From the NCBI RefSeq assembly GCF_001411555.2, contig NC_049901.1, forward strand, positions 26,160,872 to 26,224,871: DNA of 64,000 nucleotides, read 5' to 3'. The DNA is from Juglans regia. Taxonomy: Eukaryota > Streptophyta > Magnoliopsida > Fagales > Juglandaceae. Position numbers and translations under genes: made by a program. Positions within the stretch are counted from its first letter, which is position 1, and every line of letters begins with the position of its first letter. This document shows, piece after piece, positions 1-13,593 of the stretch. Below the pieces are notes generated by a model. That model made no database searches and was not told the origin of the DNA. It saw only the letters and a program-made list of their open reading frames with translations.

Positions 1-231
1 GCCATGTCACCTACAATGGATAGGCCCGACGAGGACGTCGAGAATTTAAGGGGGGTAGATTGTGATACCCCATTGATATGAATAAGGGTAGGTGGTGTAT
101 GAGATCCCACATTGCTTGGAAAGGAGAACTTCTTGCTCTTTATAAGGTTCCAATGGGGCTCCAATTGTATCATTGACTATTCATTTTGGAGTATAGGCCA
201 TGTTGTTTGGGCCTTCCATTTGGGCGTTACA
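1..231 (+). mobile_element. TRIM retrotransposon, right half (end of internal region plus 3' LTR)
   Basis: Bases 1-60 match the short internal domain of the complete TRIM at 48541-48986 (read on its minus strand) and end in the polypurine tract TTTAAGGGGGGTAGAT. A 171-bp LTR follows, starting TGTGATACCCC and ending GGGCGTTACA. The first LTR lies left of the window. TRIMs are short non-autonomous LTR retrotransposons that use proteins supplied by other elements, and no coding sequence is present here. The base after the LTR begins the 5-mer CCAGG, which would be the target duplication, but its partner is outside the window. Confidence 0.85.
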
Positions 232-2482
232 CCAGGGGTCACTATTATCTCCCGTGACAGGGTCACATATCAGAGCAAAACAGAATCAGAATCACCATAT
301 CAGAGTCAGAATTAGAGTCAGAAAGTCATGCCAAAGGTTTTTCAGATGCCACATCATAACAGAGTACAGAACAGAACAGAATCAGATCACAAAACATACT
401 TTATGCACAAAATTTCATATTCGCTCTCTTTTTCAAAGTTCAGAAACAGAATGTCAAAAATAAGCTCATGTCTACACCAGTCATGACAGAAAATACTTTC
501 TTCTTAAACAGAATCTCATGAGTAATGCAGAAAAATTATCTGAGGTTGTTTTCAGATTTCTTTTCATAACAAAACATCCACATTTTCCAAAAAGGACCTC
601 AGTTCATTTTATTTAATGCAAAGTCTAGCATAGGAACTCTGCTTATCTGGACTTCTTAGGTTTTCAGAATTTTTCTCAAAAATGCTGAACAAATATTAAT
701 CCTCACCTATAAAATAATCCCGTAACTTCCATAAATTTCCAACCAACCACGTATTTTGATATTGAAACTTAAAAATGCTAAAAGAACCTATTTTAAGAAC
801 CTCAAAATCTAAAATTCTCATAATACCTAAAATACCAACATTTTCTAAGACCATCACTATCCACTTAATCGAATTCGTACTGGAGAAGAAAATTTATCGA
901 ATAAGTATTATGATAATTATAGAACTCAATAAAATTTAATATTCAAAATATCTAAAATACCAACAATATTTTATAACTAAAAAGAATACACTGGTTAATA
1001 AACTTTTCCTAAAATAATTCATGAAAATCTCACCTCTTAAGAAAAATAGAATTACTTAATTTAACTAACAATATTATTAAAATACAATACAATATTTATT
1101 GAAACTTCAAAACAAAATTCTATTTAAATATAAACTCAACACAAAAATACTTCTCAGCCGAAAACTCAAACCGTGAACTTTCCTAATATATATTAGGTTA
1201 AAACTAGTAAGTGCCCAAGTTAAAACTTTACTTATAAATACACACACACATATATATATATATAAATATATATATAAACACCTTATACGTAAAACAGACG
1301 ATAAACAAACAACATAACAAAAGAAAAACATGCAGCGGCGCCAGGGACTCACCGAGATGGTGAAGTGCGACGACGCGGTGTGCGACGGGAGGTGGTGCAC
1401 TTGGTGGCTATGCACTGGACGAGAAAGAGAGAGAGCTTAGGGGAGAGTAAACCGAACGTGAGAGACAGAAAACAGAGAGGGAGATTACCATGCGGTGGGG
1501 TGGCAAGAGGTGGACCTGGGGTGACGGAAAACTTTGCCGGCGGTTTCTGGAGCCGCAACGTGAAGGAGCTCACGGTGGTCAATGGTTGCAATGGCTCACG
1601 GTGGGAGGAGGAACATCCTCTGTTTCGGGAGTGAAAAACAGAGGCTTGCAGGATGGCTATCGAAGGTTACGGGTTCACGGCTGGGTCACGGTGGCGGCGT
1701 ATGGCAGCGTAGAGGAGGAGCATGCAGTGACTTGACTTCCTTGGGAGGCTGCGTTTTCCAGGAGACGGTTGGGTAAAACCGTGAAGATGCAGGTTGGCTT
1801 TTGGCTGGCAGTGCGCGGGCAAGTCTTTTGCCGTGCGATCCGAGTGCTCAGTATCTCACGTGGTGCAATGGTTGCCCGCGGTTGCTAACCTCCTTGTATG
1901 AGCAGAATGTTCTCACGGTAATGGCATGCTGCTGCGGCTGAGGCCGAGACGGATGTGATGGCGCACAATGAGGCGTTGAGCCTTGGTGATGGACGTTTAC
2001 TGGAGTCAGTTTTACGTGCGTGGAGATGGAAGTTGGCGTCGAACTAGGAGGGGCTGCACGATGGTGAACTCTGGAGGCTGGTGGCAGCGACGTCACAGGG
2101 TAGTTTCGAAGGTCTAGGGTGTAAGTGTGAAAATATACGGGTGCTAAGAAAAACCCTAGAGAAAGAAAAGAGATAGACATGCACCGTGTAGTGTTGTGCG
2201 TGGGAGAAAAAAAAAGAAAAGAAAAAAAAAATAAAATAAAACAATAATAATAAAAATCTAACAATAAAATTATTCATTAAAGCAAAAGGCAAATTTAAAA
2301 ACAAACATTAATTAATATCACCAAAACACAACAAAGTAAAATTTCACAACTTAAGAATTATAAAATAAATCCAACGAGAAAAAATTTGATAAATTTTTAA
2401 AACAAGAACAATAATATTTAAATTAATTAAAAAAAATCTTCCACATAAAATAAATAAATACGCTAAAATACAGGGTATTACA
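232..2482 (-). mobile_element. Diverged LARD-family LTR, truncated at one end
   Basis: The order of recognisable blocks follows the better preserved LARD-family LTRs at 15988, 20605, 29098 and 33747. There is a block with CATGTCTACACCAGTCATGACAG, a block with CTGAGGTTGTTTTCAG, a splice-like block near 660, a GC-rich island at about 1330-2130 and an AT-rich tail ending CAGGGTATTACA. The GTTACA end and the block order imply minus orientation. The expected TGTAACGCCCC start is missing, so the left end is lost or lies beyond the TRIM. Divergence from the other copies is high, so it is an old copy or a separate subfamily. ORFs inside the GC-rich island differ from those in other copies and are not called. 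Confidence 0.7.
1241..1278. repeat. CA/TA dinucleotide microsatellite
   Basis: A run of CA repeats passes directly into TA repeats inside the diverged LTR. It is simple-sequence DNA with no other signal. Confidence 0.9.
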
Positions 2483-5400
2483 CGTAGTGTATGCTCCACA
2501 GTTGTTGTGGCCCCATACTTCATGCTCCACAGTTGTTGTGGCCCCACGACTTATTTGTTTGTACCACACTTGCTGTGGACACACGTAACATAATGTGTGG
2601 CACCATCGGCGTTAGTGCCTGGCGCACTTCGGTGACCAGCTAATTAGGCCCAATTCGCAACCTGTTAACTGTACTTCGTCAACCCAAGGAATTTCACACC
2701 TATTTAGACACTCCAGCGTGAACAAAGGAGTTCCACTAGGTTATTACCCCATCCTAGCACTTAGGGTCGTGATTGACATGAATAACTTAACTGGCATACA
2801 TGATATTTCGTAACGTGACGTAACATGAACATGACATAAAAGACAAAAGTCCTGACGTAGCATAACGTGACATGGACGTAAGATGACAGACATGACATAC
2901 TTCAAGACATAAATGTAACAGAGTACATTTCATAGCATGGCATACATGTAACATGCAACATTTCGTAACATGACATACCATATAACAGACAACATTTCTT
3001 AAGATGGTATAACATGTGATAGTGAATATTACGTGCCATGAGATACATGTAACATATGGCATACTTACTTAACATGACATACTTGCAATGTATAGGAATA
3101 CGTGACAGAATATCTTGTGTAACAGATGAATAATTCATGACAGAATAAATTCTGTATAATAGATAAATATGTAATGACTTGGCATGGCACATATGATAAC
3201 ATGCATACATACAATTTAGTTTACTTACTTATCACTCATACACATTAAAATGATAGTAAGTTAAAAGCTAACTTACCTCGATCGTCGAGTTCTACTAGAA
3301 TAAAGCACGAAACACGAGGAACTGTAAAAGGGTATTCTAAAAGTTAGAAATTAATTACTAACAATTAGAAATGTGAAAAGAGACAACTTAGAGTAAAATT
3401 ACCATTTTACCCTCTACATGTGGACAAATGACCATTTTACCCATAACTTAAGAATTTGATATCATAATTTCAAAAATTACCAAAATTTACATTTCTCATG
3501 TAAATTTTGTCCCAAACTCAAATATCAACTCAGAAAAATTTAAAACCAATCACAACTATGAAAAACTCACTATGGCTGAAGCCTACATAGGCCATTTGTC
3601 TTGATTTTGGTTGCAATTCTTTCAAGTTCCAAAACTCATAAATAAACCAAAATCTTGTAACGAAGATCTTCCTATCCTAAGTTTAAAAACACCCTTAAAA
3701 ATATCGATTAAGAAAAAGCTAATTATCAACACCAAACTTTTTGTAAAAAGACCCAAACTTTTTAACAAAAAGTAAACCTTAAATCACAAGTTTTGACCTT
3801 AATGAAAACATCTTCAAGAATTCCAAAAAATCAAATCTTTCTTCTAACATATTCATAACATCATCCTAAGATCAAACATGCTTTAAATCATCAAACAAAA
3901 CTCACCAAAAATCACAAAACAACACTTGGAGTTTTTGGTTTTAAACTTAGTCCAAAACAGAAATTGTTTTTCCCAACTAACTATGGTCAATCTCCTGATC
4001 CATGCCTTAAAGACATGTGATCTTCAAACTAACACATCACATGGTTTAAAAATGTGTCCTAAAGAAGATCCAACCATCAAACGTAAAATCACATGGCTAA
4101 AATTTAATAAAACATGGATCTAACTCAAAAACATCAAAGTTTAGGCCTAACCAAAATCCTCTTGCATAGAAAATCATATCTTTAAAACTAATACTAAATA
4201 TCTTCGAAATAACATCCTAACAAGTATATAAGAGGCTTAGGATCATCATATAAAAATATCAAAACCTTTGGAATAAGATTAAACCACGAAATATTCAAAC
4301 TTTCACAAAACAGAAACTGTTTTTCCACTTCCAGTTTTCAAGTTTCTAACTCTAAGAAAATCTATCATCAAGAGCTTTATTCAAGCAACAAAACCTCAAT
4401 GAACATTCATAAACACATGTTAACAACACTCCATAAAATTTTCGGATCAAGATATGTCCATTAGCTTGGTCAAAACTTCCAAAACATGACATACTCTCCA
4501 GTTTCACGCCTAGAATGACCGTTCGATGGTTAAAAATACTTTTGACCGATCAAAGGAGCATGGACTGAGACTAATAAGATATCCACGAAAACTAGACTCA
4601 AAGATGAACAACTTATGTGAAGGAAAAATCTTGGGAAAATACTTACAAAGGGTCTAAAATGGCCACGTAAAATGTCCTAGAAATCTTCCCGAGAGAGCTC
4701 TTTTGGGTTTTTCTCTAAGAACGAGAGAAAAGAAGTGATAAAATAGAATGAAAAGTGCCTTGCAAGACTATAGACTCTTGGAGGGGGAATTTTTGGGCTG
4801 GAATGACCCTTGATTGGAGGTGGCTATGTGACATAAAGTGGAGAATAGTGAGGGGTAGAGACTGCCTGCAGCAGCTGTGAAAGATGGAGGTTGATGGAGT
4901 GGATTTCTCCTTCATATCAAGGCACTATTGGGTGCAGTCAATGGCAGTGGATGGTCTGCCATGTGGGGGATGAAACTTCTCCAAGAAGCTTTGCCAAGGT
5001 GGCCAATTTCGTGGGCCTTGGTGGGCCCCACCAAGTGGGCTTCAATTTGGGGTTTAAAGGGGGCTTGGTTAGGGTTTGAGATGCTATCAAGCCCAAAATC
5101 AATTTTTCTTGGCCCAATCAAATTCCCAAGGTTTAAAAGGTTGAATAATGATGTCATAATAAGGATTTGATTAATTAATAGCATGTGGAAGTGATTTAAT
5201 GAAGTGATTAAACACAATGCTAGAAATCGGATTAAAAAGGGTTTGGAGGCCAACTTTAGGGTTTGGGAAAACCATTTAGGGTTTTGATTTCAACCAAGCT
5301 TTTGGGGTTTCAATTGGATTCCAACCATTTAGGGTTTTGCTAGGGTTGAACCCTCTTTGGTCTGGCACAATTTGGTTGAACAGATGAAACACAGCTTTGC

Positions 5401-5962
5401 TTAGGTGGCATGATCTCACACCTTGATTCCTTCACAAATCTATCTAATGGTTTTTCTTTGTGCCAAGTGTCTAATACCATTTACTATGTGTGGCTAAGAT
5501 CTTAACAAGTGTCCAAATAAAACTTCTCTAACCTAATTTGGACATTCCACATTGTAATTTTGAAAATACTGCAATTGGTGCACTTATCGAGGTTACTATT
5601 CACTCCAAAAAAATACATAATAAACTTAGTACTAAAAAATTTTAAATATTCATATTAACCTATAGTGAAAATCGTTTAACGAAATTCAACCCCGAAGTAC
5701 CCCTAAAATAATTTCACAATTTTTAACAGACGTTTCGTCCGGAATTATGAAAATAAGCTATTACACCATAACGCATTCTGACACTTCTAACTACCTCAAA
5801 TAATTAAACTCATATTTCTAGCACCATAGTGAGTGATAACACTGATTATGTTGACAGACTAAAACCTGTGCGATTGGTCGATTCGTAAAAACTTATGGGG
5901 TTTTCACGAGATTCCTAAAGTCAATAGAAATTCCACTAATGAATTTCTAGCGGGCTGTTACA
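2483..5962 (-). mobile_element. Long LTR family E, copy 1, left-truncated
   Basis: This aligns block by block with the E copies at 7695-12412 and 49097-56245: the CTCCACAGTTGTTGTGGCCCC tandem part, the ATGACATAA-rich part, and the terminal stretch ending CTAGCGGGCTGTTACA. Read on the minus strand the LTR would start TGTAACAGCCCGCTAG. About 1.1 kb of the LTR expected at the left is missing, because the diverged LARD LTR abuts at 2483 within the sequence CGTAGTGTATG. That suggests the LARD LTR inserted into this copy. No coding sequence, primer site or polypurine tract is visible, so this is LTR sequence only. Confidence 0.8.
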
Positions 5963-7694
5963 AGTATCAACTTGGGAAGTGGAAGAGAGAGTGGATGGCT
6001 AGGGCGAGGCACATGCCCATGCCACTTGTCATCCATGCCAAAGGTTGTTTGTTGGGAAAAGGAATAGGCATGAATTATTTTACAAAGATACCCTTGAAAA
6101 GATATTCACTTGCTCAAGGAAAGGAAGGGCATAAAGGTGAAAGAAGGGATTTTGGCCAGAGGAGAGGAAACCCTACACGCCACCCCAAGTAGTCCCTTCC
6201 CAATGCAAATCCAAGTGGGGATTCTAAGAGTCTTTTCGACAAAAGAGAAAATGGAAGGAGAAAACACTTGCCACTTTTCATCCATGCAAGGATTTTGGAA
6301 GCAACCAAGGAGGGAAGTGAGGAGACTACTATAAAAATGACGGAGTATATGCCTATGGGCTTTTCCCTTGCCACTTTTCAAATTTTGCATGAACTCTCAC
6401 TCTCTCCACACAATTTTCACATTGAACATTCTTTTACTCTCTCGCACTTTCTTTCAAACCAAACAAGGGAGATTCTTTTTCAAGAGAGGATTTCGCCACC
6501 ATCAAGAATAGACAAGCTAAGAATCGGTTTTCTCTTAGTCTTACACACACAAGTCACTTTCTCAACTCAAAATGAGATTCAAATCTCATAGGATTTCAAG
6601 AATAGTGAAATACACACACTTTCTATCCATTCTTATGGAAGAAGGTTTTACGGTATTCAAGGAACCGTTGAAGCCGAATGGTAGGGATGTATACCCTCCA
6701 TATTTTTCGATCACCTCATATGTATTCATCTTGTTTCAAGTCTTGTTCTACTTCATGAGTGAAATGAAGAGTTTTGACCAAAAAACCCTAGAGGTCGGAT
6801 GATTTGAGATCAAGTGATGCCCTAGAAATCTTCACACACTCAAGAACACAAAATAAGATTTTTTCTAGGCACTTTCTAATGAAGCACATTCGGATTTACA
6901 GCTTGCTAGTATTTCCTTACATGAATTTTTGTAAGTATACATTCAACTTACTCTTGGTTAATATTTGTATATGATTGTGTAAATCCTGATATTATATGAA
7001 TGGTATGTTTGATTTAAGATGAAAATGGCAAGAATGTTCTATGCATGTTTTGGTTCTAAGGAAAACTTTGTGGTTGATTTGTGTTACTTGATGGTTCGGC
7101 CATACCATGTCTTAGAAGTTTCAGATCTTGGTCAAACACCATGATTTTATGTTTTGTTTCATTATGCTTTGATTTCTAAGCAAATATGTTGGAAGAAGAA
7201 GCATGTTCAAGTGATGATTCTTCATGTTTTGCATCTATATGTTTCGGCCAAGGCCCTTTTCCATGGGTCCATGCATGTGTTTTGATATTGTATATGGTTT
7301 ATGTTATCATGATATGAAATGAACATGTTATACTTGGTTATTTCATGCACGACATTTCATATGCCATATGTCAAGTGTAAGTACGCATGTTATAAGTCTC
7401 ATGTCACATGCATTTCGAGTAAAGTGTTTAAAAAAAAAAGGGTTTAAAATTTTTATCACGACCCTAAATGCTAGGGCGGGAGAATGTCCAAGTGGAGCTC
7501 CTCTGTCCACTCTGGAGTGTTGAAGAATAGAGTCGTAACCCCTGGGTCGACAAAGTATTGTTGATGAGCCTTTCAAAGAATGCCGGAGCAATGAAGTGAC
7601 TAACGCTAGTGGGTGCATATGACATGTAACCCGATGAAGTAAGGTCGAGTCAATATGAATCTCTAATTATGACAAATTTCATCACAATGCACGG
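5963..7694 (+). mobile_element. 5' LTR of element F, left segment
   Basis: This stretch continues into 12413-13588 once the nested E copy is removed, and the combined LTR ends in CACCACA just before a primer binding site. It is inferred to be the upstream part of the 5' LTR of the gag-bearing element F. The sequence at 7455-7535 (CACGACCCTAAATGCTAGG, then GTGGAGCTCCTCTG) resembles the reverse complement of family E, so E and F are related LTR families in opposite orientation. The true LTR start is not seen. A 5-mer ATATT followed by TG at 6961-6967 matches the duplication expected from the right end, but could be chance. Confidence 0.55.
6330..6337 (+). promoter_or_regulatory. Possible LTR TATA box
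   Basis: TATAAAAA precedes a CT-rich leader (CTCACTCTCTCCACAC) by about 50 bases, the usual layout of a plant LTR promoter. It is supported by position inside the F LTR only. No start site can be proved. Confidence 0.3.
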
Positions 7695-8224
7695 TGTGAC
7701 GCCCCCAAATTTTGCTTGGGATCGGACGGACATTTGAAGCGTCGAGACATACAACACAAGGTTACCTGCCCCCATTCATTACATACAAGATGCAATAATC
7801 CTAACATGCATATAGCATTATGCAATATTCGCAACGGATAATTTTTTTCTTTAGCAATACTATGCACCAAATTGAAATATCCCAAATACTTAAAATATAC
7901 TTCATACTTAATGACATACTAAACAATTAAGATCACAAAAATAGTCCATATGATTGTGATCAAAAGAGTACTGGAGATTGAAGTCCACAAATATAAGTAG
8001 TAAGGAGATAACTACTGTACTACCATCGACGTCGCACCATCATTTAGTTAATCGTTTCTAGTTGGTCGATTCCTAATTCTCTTTCAGATCCTATAGTAAG
8101 ATCTACCATTCGGGGGGAATGGTAGTTGGGACTACCACAGTGAGATTTGATTACAAATCTCAGTAAGTTAATAAAAAACCTTCACACAGGTTAATGATGT
8201 ATGCATGACAGTAAAAACATGAAT

Positions 8225-8500
8225 GCATAATCAAATTCGTAAGTAAGCATAGCATAACTTGACATATAGCATGACATAAATGACATAACTTGAACTGAAA
8301 CTGAAACTTAGCTTGACATGACATGACATGTACATGAACTTAAAACAGGACTTGAAACATAGCATGAAAGTGAACTTGAAACATAACATGGACTTGAAAC
8401 ATAACATGAACGTGAACTTGAGCATGACATAACATAAATGTGAACTTAGAACATAACATGAACATGAACATAACATAACATGAAGTTGAAACATATCCTT
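8225..8500. repeat. Degenerate tandem repeat, ACATGAACTTGAA-type units
   Basis: Irregular repeats of short words (AACATGA, ACGTGAACTTGA, AACATAACATGAA) occur within the E LTR. The same tract is longer in copy 3 (about 49740-50095), and a related tract lies in copies 1 and 4. Apparent minus-strand ORFs rich in CFKFTFML are by-products of this repeat and are not genes. Confidence 0.8.
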
Positions 8501-8762
8501 ATCTTATGAGGTCACCATGATAGAGTAGTCTTATCTCATGGGGTTACCATGATTGCTTAACCTTATCCCATGAGATTACCATGATTGCGTGAATGTAAAC
8601 TTGAACATAACATAACGTGAAACATGACTTGAACGTGAAATACATGAACTTGGAATCTTATTCAATAGACTTAATTAATAAAGTGACCATACGGGTGCTA
8701 CACAGGTCCCCTTGAGTCGTGTGTCTCTGCCGATTACCACATCACATCACAAGTTGCTATAC

Positions 8763-8902
8763 TAGCTGTGAGTGCGTTAATACGTACTCCACAATTCCTA
8801 TGGCCCCACTACATATCACAATTGCTGTGTCTCATGTAGTGTATGCTCCACAGTTGTTGTGGCCCCATACTTCATGCTCCACAGTTGTTGTAGCCCCATG
8901 AC
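8763..8902. repeat. Tandem GCTCCACAGTTGTTGTGGCCCCA units in the E LTR
   Basis: Imperfect units of about 30 bases contain CTCCACAGTTGTTGTGGCCCC, an internally palindromic word (CCACAG...TGTGG). The same tract is seen at 2486-2600, 50465-50590 and 56445-56600. Confidence 0.75.
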
Positions 8903-10784
8903 TTATTTGTGCCACACTTGCTGTGGACACAAGTAAAATAAAGTGTGGCTCCATCGGTGTTAGTGCCTGGCACGCTTCAGTGACCAGCTAATTAGGCCTC
9001 ATTCACAACCTATTGACTATACTTCGTCAACCTAGGAAATTTCACATCTATTTAGACACTCCAGCGTGAACAAAGGAGTTCCACTAGGATATTACCTTAT
9101 CCTAGCACTTAGGGTCGTGATTGACATGAATAACTTAACTAGCATACATGACATTTCGTAACGTGACGTGACATGAATGTAAGACAACATACATGACGTA
9201 CTTTGAGTCATAAATGTAATGGACAACATTCCATACTATGGCATACATGTAACAGATAATATTTTGTAACATGACATAACATGTAATAGTGAATATTACG
9301 TGACACGAAATACATGTAATAAATGGCATACTTAACTTAACATGACTACTTGCAATGTATAACAATGTATATCAATACGTGGCAGAATATCTTGTGTAAC
9401 AAATGAATAATTCATGACAAAATAAATTCTGTGTAACAGATAAATATGAAATGACTTGGCATGACACATATGATAACATACATACATACACTTTAGTTCC
9501 CTTACTTATCACTCATACACATTAAACTCATAGTAAGTTAAAAGCTAACTTACCTCGATCTTCGTGCTTCTAGACAAAACTCAAGTGCGATCACGAGAAT
9601 TTGAAATTAGTGATTTCTAAAAATTATAACTTAATCACTAATAATTAGGAATATGGAAAAATATCAACTTAGAGTAAAATTACCATTTTACCCTCTATAT
9701 GTGAAAAAATGACCATTTTATCCCTAACTTAAGGATTTTGCATCCCAACTCCAAAATTTACCAAAACTTACATACCTCTTGTAAATTTTTTCCTAAACTC
9801 AAATATAAACTCAAAATAATTTAAAAATATTCACAACTATGGAAAACTCACTATGGCTGAAACATTCATAGGCCATTTCTCTTGATTTTGGTTGCAATTT
9901 CTTTCATATTCAAAACCCATGATTAAACCAAATTTTTTCTTCTAATATACTCATAACATACTCCTAAGAATAATCATGTTTTGAATCATGAACAAAAGTA
10001 ATCAAAATCACTAAAACCATGCTTGAACTTTTTGGTTTTTTTTTTCTAAGTTCAAAACAAATTTTGTTTCTAACTTGTTTTGATCAATCTCTTGATCCAT
10101 GACTTATAAAGATGTGATCTTCAAACCAAAACATCACATGATTTAAAAAAGTGTTCTAAAACAGATCCAAGCATCAAACTCAAGATCACATGGTTAAACA
10201 TCAACCAAAACATAAATTTAGCCAAGAACATCATCACTTTGGCCTAACCGAATATCTCCGTGCATAAAATTTCATATCTTCAAAACTAACATCAAATATC
10301 TTCAAAATAACATTTTAACATGTATATAAGAGGCTTAGGATCTTCCAATAAAAATATCAAATCCATTGGAATAAGATTAAACCATAAAAGATTTAAACTT
10401 TCTCAAAACAGAAACAATTTTTCCTCTTCCAGTTTCTATGTTTCTAGATCTAAGAAAATATTTCACCACAACTTTTAACCATGCAACAAATACTCAACCA
10501 AAAATCATATACACATGTTAACAGTACTCCATAAAAATTTCGAACCATGATCTATTCATTAGCTTGGTCAAAAACTCCAAAATATAACACACTCTCTAGT
10601 TTATCGCCCAGAATGACCTTTCTGGGGTCTAAACAACTTTTTAACCAATAAATGATCTCCAAATGGAACAAATAAGGTATCCACGTAAACTAAACTAAAA
10701 AGAAAAAAAACTTTCATGAAGGAAACTTTGTGAGAAAATACTTACAAAAGCTTTGAATCAAATGTTCAAAAGAGAAACATGGAA

Positions 10785-11583
10785 TACGGCCAGTCACGGG
10801 TATAATGGTGGTTTATAACCCTACTACGAGGGTGAAACATGGAATACGGCCCAGCCACGGGTATAATAGTGGTTTATAACCCTACCATGGGGGTGAAACA
10901 TGATATACGGCCCAGCCACGAGTATAATGGTGGTTTATAATCCTACCACGGGGGTTAAACATGGTATTTATCCCGGTGTGATGCTATGAGATGATATGAA
11001 TATAATGATTCGGTTTGGATATGCCAAAGGACCTTCTTTTTGGGAACAAGTTTGTTTTTCTAAAAATTTCGCTCTGATGTTTTGTAACAAGTTTTGTTTT
11101 ACATTCTGAAAGAAAATATGTTGTTTCTGCATCCTGAAAGTAAATGTCTTATTCTGCATACCAAACTTTATAAATGCTCATGTTTACATGCTAGTATATG
11201 ATCTCTGCTTACTGAGTTGTTGATAACTCACCCCTTATCTCCATAATATTTTCAGATATTTTAATGGTTCAGCTGAGGATTAAGATTTTGAGGCTTTGGA
11301 TGAGATGATTTAAGTATAGTGGTTTAAGAATAGAAAGTTTTCAATGAGTATTGATATTTTTTCGTAATTATATTGTGGAAATGTGAGTTTAGGTGACATG
11401 TAGAGAAGTTGGTAATTTTTAGGGTTACTGTATTGAGAATTTTATATACGAGTATGTGTGGTTAATTAAATTTGAAGTGTTTATGTTTTGATTTGAAACT
11501 TTTGGAAGAATATTAGCAATGTTGGAGTTGATTATTTGGTAATATAAGTTAACTCTCCAGACCCTCGGGGACGGGGCGTTACA
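10785..11583 (+). mobile_element. Fragment of a LARD-family LTR, plus orientation, inside E copy 2
   Basis: It contains three units of the 62-bp repeat typical of the LARD LTR (CACGGGTATAATGGTGG type), then the block TGCTTACTGAGTTGTTGATAA, and ends CCCTCGGGGACGGGGCGTTACA. The reverse complement of that end matches the starts of LTRs at 29098 and 33747. The other two thirds of the LTR are missing, and the left junction is abrupt at AAAAGAGAAACATGG. This is most simply an insertion later reduced by a deletion that also removed part of E. Confidence 0.8.
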
Positions 11584-12412
11584 TTTGTAGCATGTGGAAG
11601 TGATTTAATCAAGTGATTAAACACAATGCTAGAAATCGGATTAGAAAGGATTTGAAGACCAACTTTAGGGTCTGGGGATACCGTTTAGGGTTCCGATTTC
11701 AATCATGCTTTTGGGCTTTCAAATGGATTCCCACCATTTAGGGTTTCACTAGGATTGAAACCTTCTTTGGTCTGGCACAATTTGGTTGATCAGAAGAAAC
11801 AAAGTTTTGCCTAAGTGGCATGATCTCACACCTTGATTCCATCAAATCCAACAAACATTCGTCATGGTGCCAAGTGTCTAATATTATTCACTAAGTGTGG
11901 CTAAGATCTTGCCAAGTGTCCAAATAAAACTTCTCTAATCTAATTTGTACATTCTACTCTGTGATTTTGAAACACCGCAATTGGTGCGCTTACTGAGGTT
12001 ACTATTCACTTTGAAAAAGTTAATCATAAACTTAGCACAAAAAATTCCTAAATAATCATATTAACCTACAGTGAAAATCTTTTACCGAAATTCAACCTCG
12101 AAGCACCCCTAAAAATAATTTCATAGTTTCAAACAGGTGTTTCATCCGAAAATATGAAAATAAACTTATTGCGTCATAAAATCCTAAATAATCAACTGAG
12201 TCTAATGGCGTAGACCATAATGCATTCTAACACTTCTAACTATTTGAAATAAATAAAACTCATATTTCTAACACTATAGTGAGTGATAACACGGACTATG
12301 TTGACAGACTGAAACTTGTGCGATCGGTCGATTCGTAAAAGCTTATGGGGTTTTCAGGAGATTCCTAAAGTCAATAGAAATTCCACCAATGAATTACTAG
12401 CGGGCTGTTACA

Positions 12413-13588
12413 CATGGACGGTGGATGATGCGGTAACTAACAGGAGCACACAGTGCTAAGGCGAACCATGTTGTATCCAAGCTCTGAACAAGAATAAGAG
12501 CTTATGTATTAAGGATCACTTGATGTGAGTCTCGTGACATGATAATGATCACTCAATGCAAATCTTGTAATATGTTCTGATAAGACATGTTTTAATTAAG
12601 ATTACGTAAATAAGAAAAGTTAAGTTCTTCTGAAAAGTTAAGTTTTGTTACAAGTCTTTTGAAAATGGTCAAGTTATATGTCAAGTACATGTCCATGCAT
12701 GCATTTCATTAGGTAACTTTTGTATTCTTGTGTTAATTGTGGAATGTTGCATGATTACCTGCAGAGATTTTTTGAAATTTCATTGTGGTAGTATCCACTA
12801 CCATTCCCCTACCGGAATGGTAGAAGTTGTTAGAAGTACCCAGATAACCAAGAAACATGAATCTAGATGGTTCCTTGATAGTGGATGAGTATACTGTTCA
12901 TGCTCATCATGACTATACTACTGATGCAATAAAACACACGGCTAAACTTCTCAAGGAGATCCTAACTAGTATTAGTGAGATCGAGATCAATGCTACGATC
13001 TATCAACTATCCAAGAATCTGAAGTTTTTGTAGAATATGGACCAGCTGTCTACTTATATGGAGGAAGCCTCGAAGGCCTCGACTGACGTAAAGGCAACAA
13101 CAAAGGACTTAGGTTTGCCACAACCCAAGCCTTAACAATCCCATGGGTCTTATGGTGTCTGTCTCCTAATGGGATAGTAGTTATGAAGAAAACAAGAACC
13201 TAAGTTGTTTTGTGGTAGAAAAGAAAAAAAGAAAAGGAAGGAACCTATGGTTTAGATCTCAACTTTTGTGGAATTATATTTTGAGGAGGTCCCGTGTTAA
13301 CGATACTCTATGCTTTTGGGATCCTATATATTTATGATACATGTTTATGATTTTTGAACAATGTTGGGATATGATGTTAGTACTGTGCTATATGCTTTGC
13401 AATTGCTTATCACATTGCTTAGATTATCCCACCTTTACTAATTTTCCGCTGCTACGTTATTGCATATTGCTAGTGTACTTATGTGCATAGCATATTATCT
13501 GTCATGTATGAGGGGAGTGTAGCCTTGTGTTACATGTCCAGGCATTTCAGTCACCGTCCAATTCCAAGCGGGGATTGAGGGCACCACA
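12413..13588 (+). mobile_element. 5' LTR of element F, right segment
   Basis: This is the downstream part of the F LTR, ending GAGGGCACCACA five bases before a tRNA-Met primer site. Its last ~745 bases (from ATAACCAAGAAACA) are repeated at 15137-15857, which defines them as the shared LTR 3' part. It carries the LTR-embedded ORF described separately. Confidence 0.75.
12857..13135 (+). pseudogene. LTR-embedded ORF, copy A, with one stop codon
   Basis: The frame opens at an ATG (reads MNLDGSLIVDEY) and is 92 codons long, but TAG at 13031 interrupts it after codon 58. The same frame in the 3' LTR copy (15150-15428) has no internal stop but lacks the ATG (AGG instead). I do not recognise the peptide. 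It is hydrophilic and rich in K, T, S and E, with no transmembrane segment or catalytic motif I can name. It may be a gene piece carried by the LTR or a chance ORF. Confidence 0.4.
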
Positions 13589-13593
13589 GAGCA

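Larger units (their letters stand above)
7695..12412 (-). mobile_element. Solo LTR of family E, copy 2, nested in element F
   Basis: It begins TGTGACGCCCCC and ends GGGCTGTTACA. It is flanked by CACGG (7690-7694) and CATGG (12413-12417), a 5-bp target duplication with one mismatch. No primer site, polypurine tract or protein region is present, so it is a solo LTR left by recombination between two LTRs. The length without the nested LARD fragment is close to 3.9 kb. About 500 bases found in copy 1 (around 4665-5175) are replaced here by that fragment. The minus orientation is inferred from the TGTAACAGCCCG end on that strand and from similarity to the plus-oriented F LTR. Confidence 0.8.

Noticed and set aside
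2787..3210. Minus ORFs rich in Cys, His and Met
   Set aside because: They come from the E-family ATGACATAA/ACATGTAAC repeat region. The paralogous region at 9135-9365 breaks the frame.
6106..6591. Overlapping ORFs on both strands near the F LTR leader
   Set aside because: There is no similarity between strands to any family, no codon bias, and the location in a probable LTR leader makes them chance ORFs.
7343..7618. Minus ORF of 91 codons in the F LTR
   Set aside because: It lies in LTR sequence shared in part with family E, where the frame is not kept.
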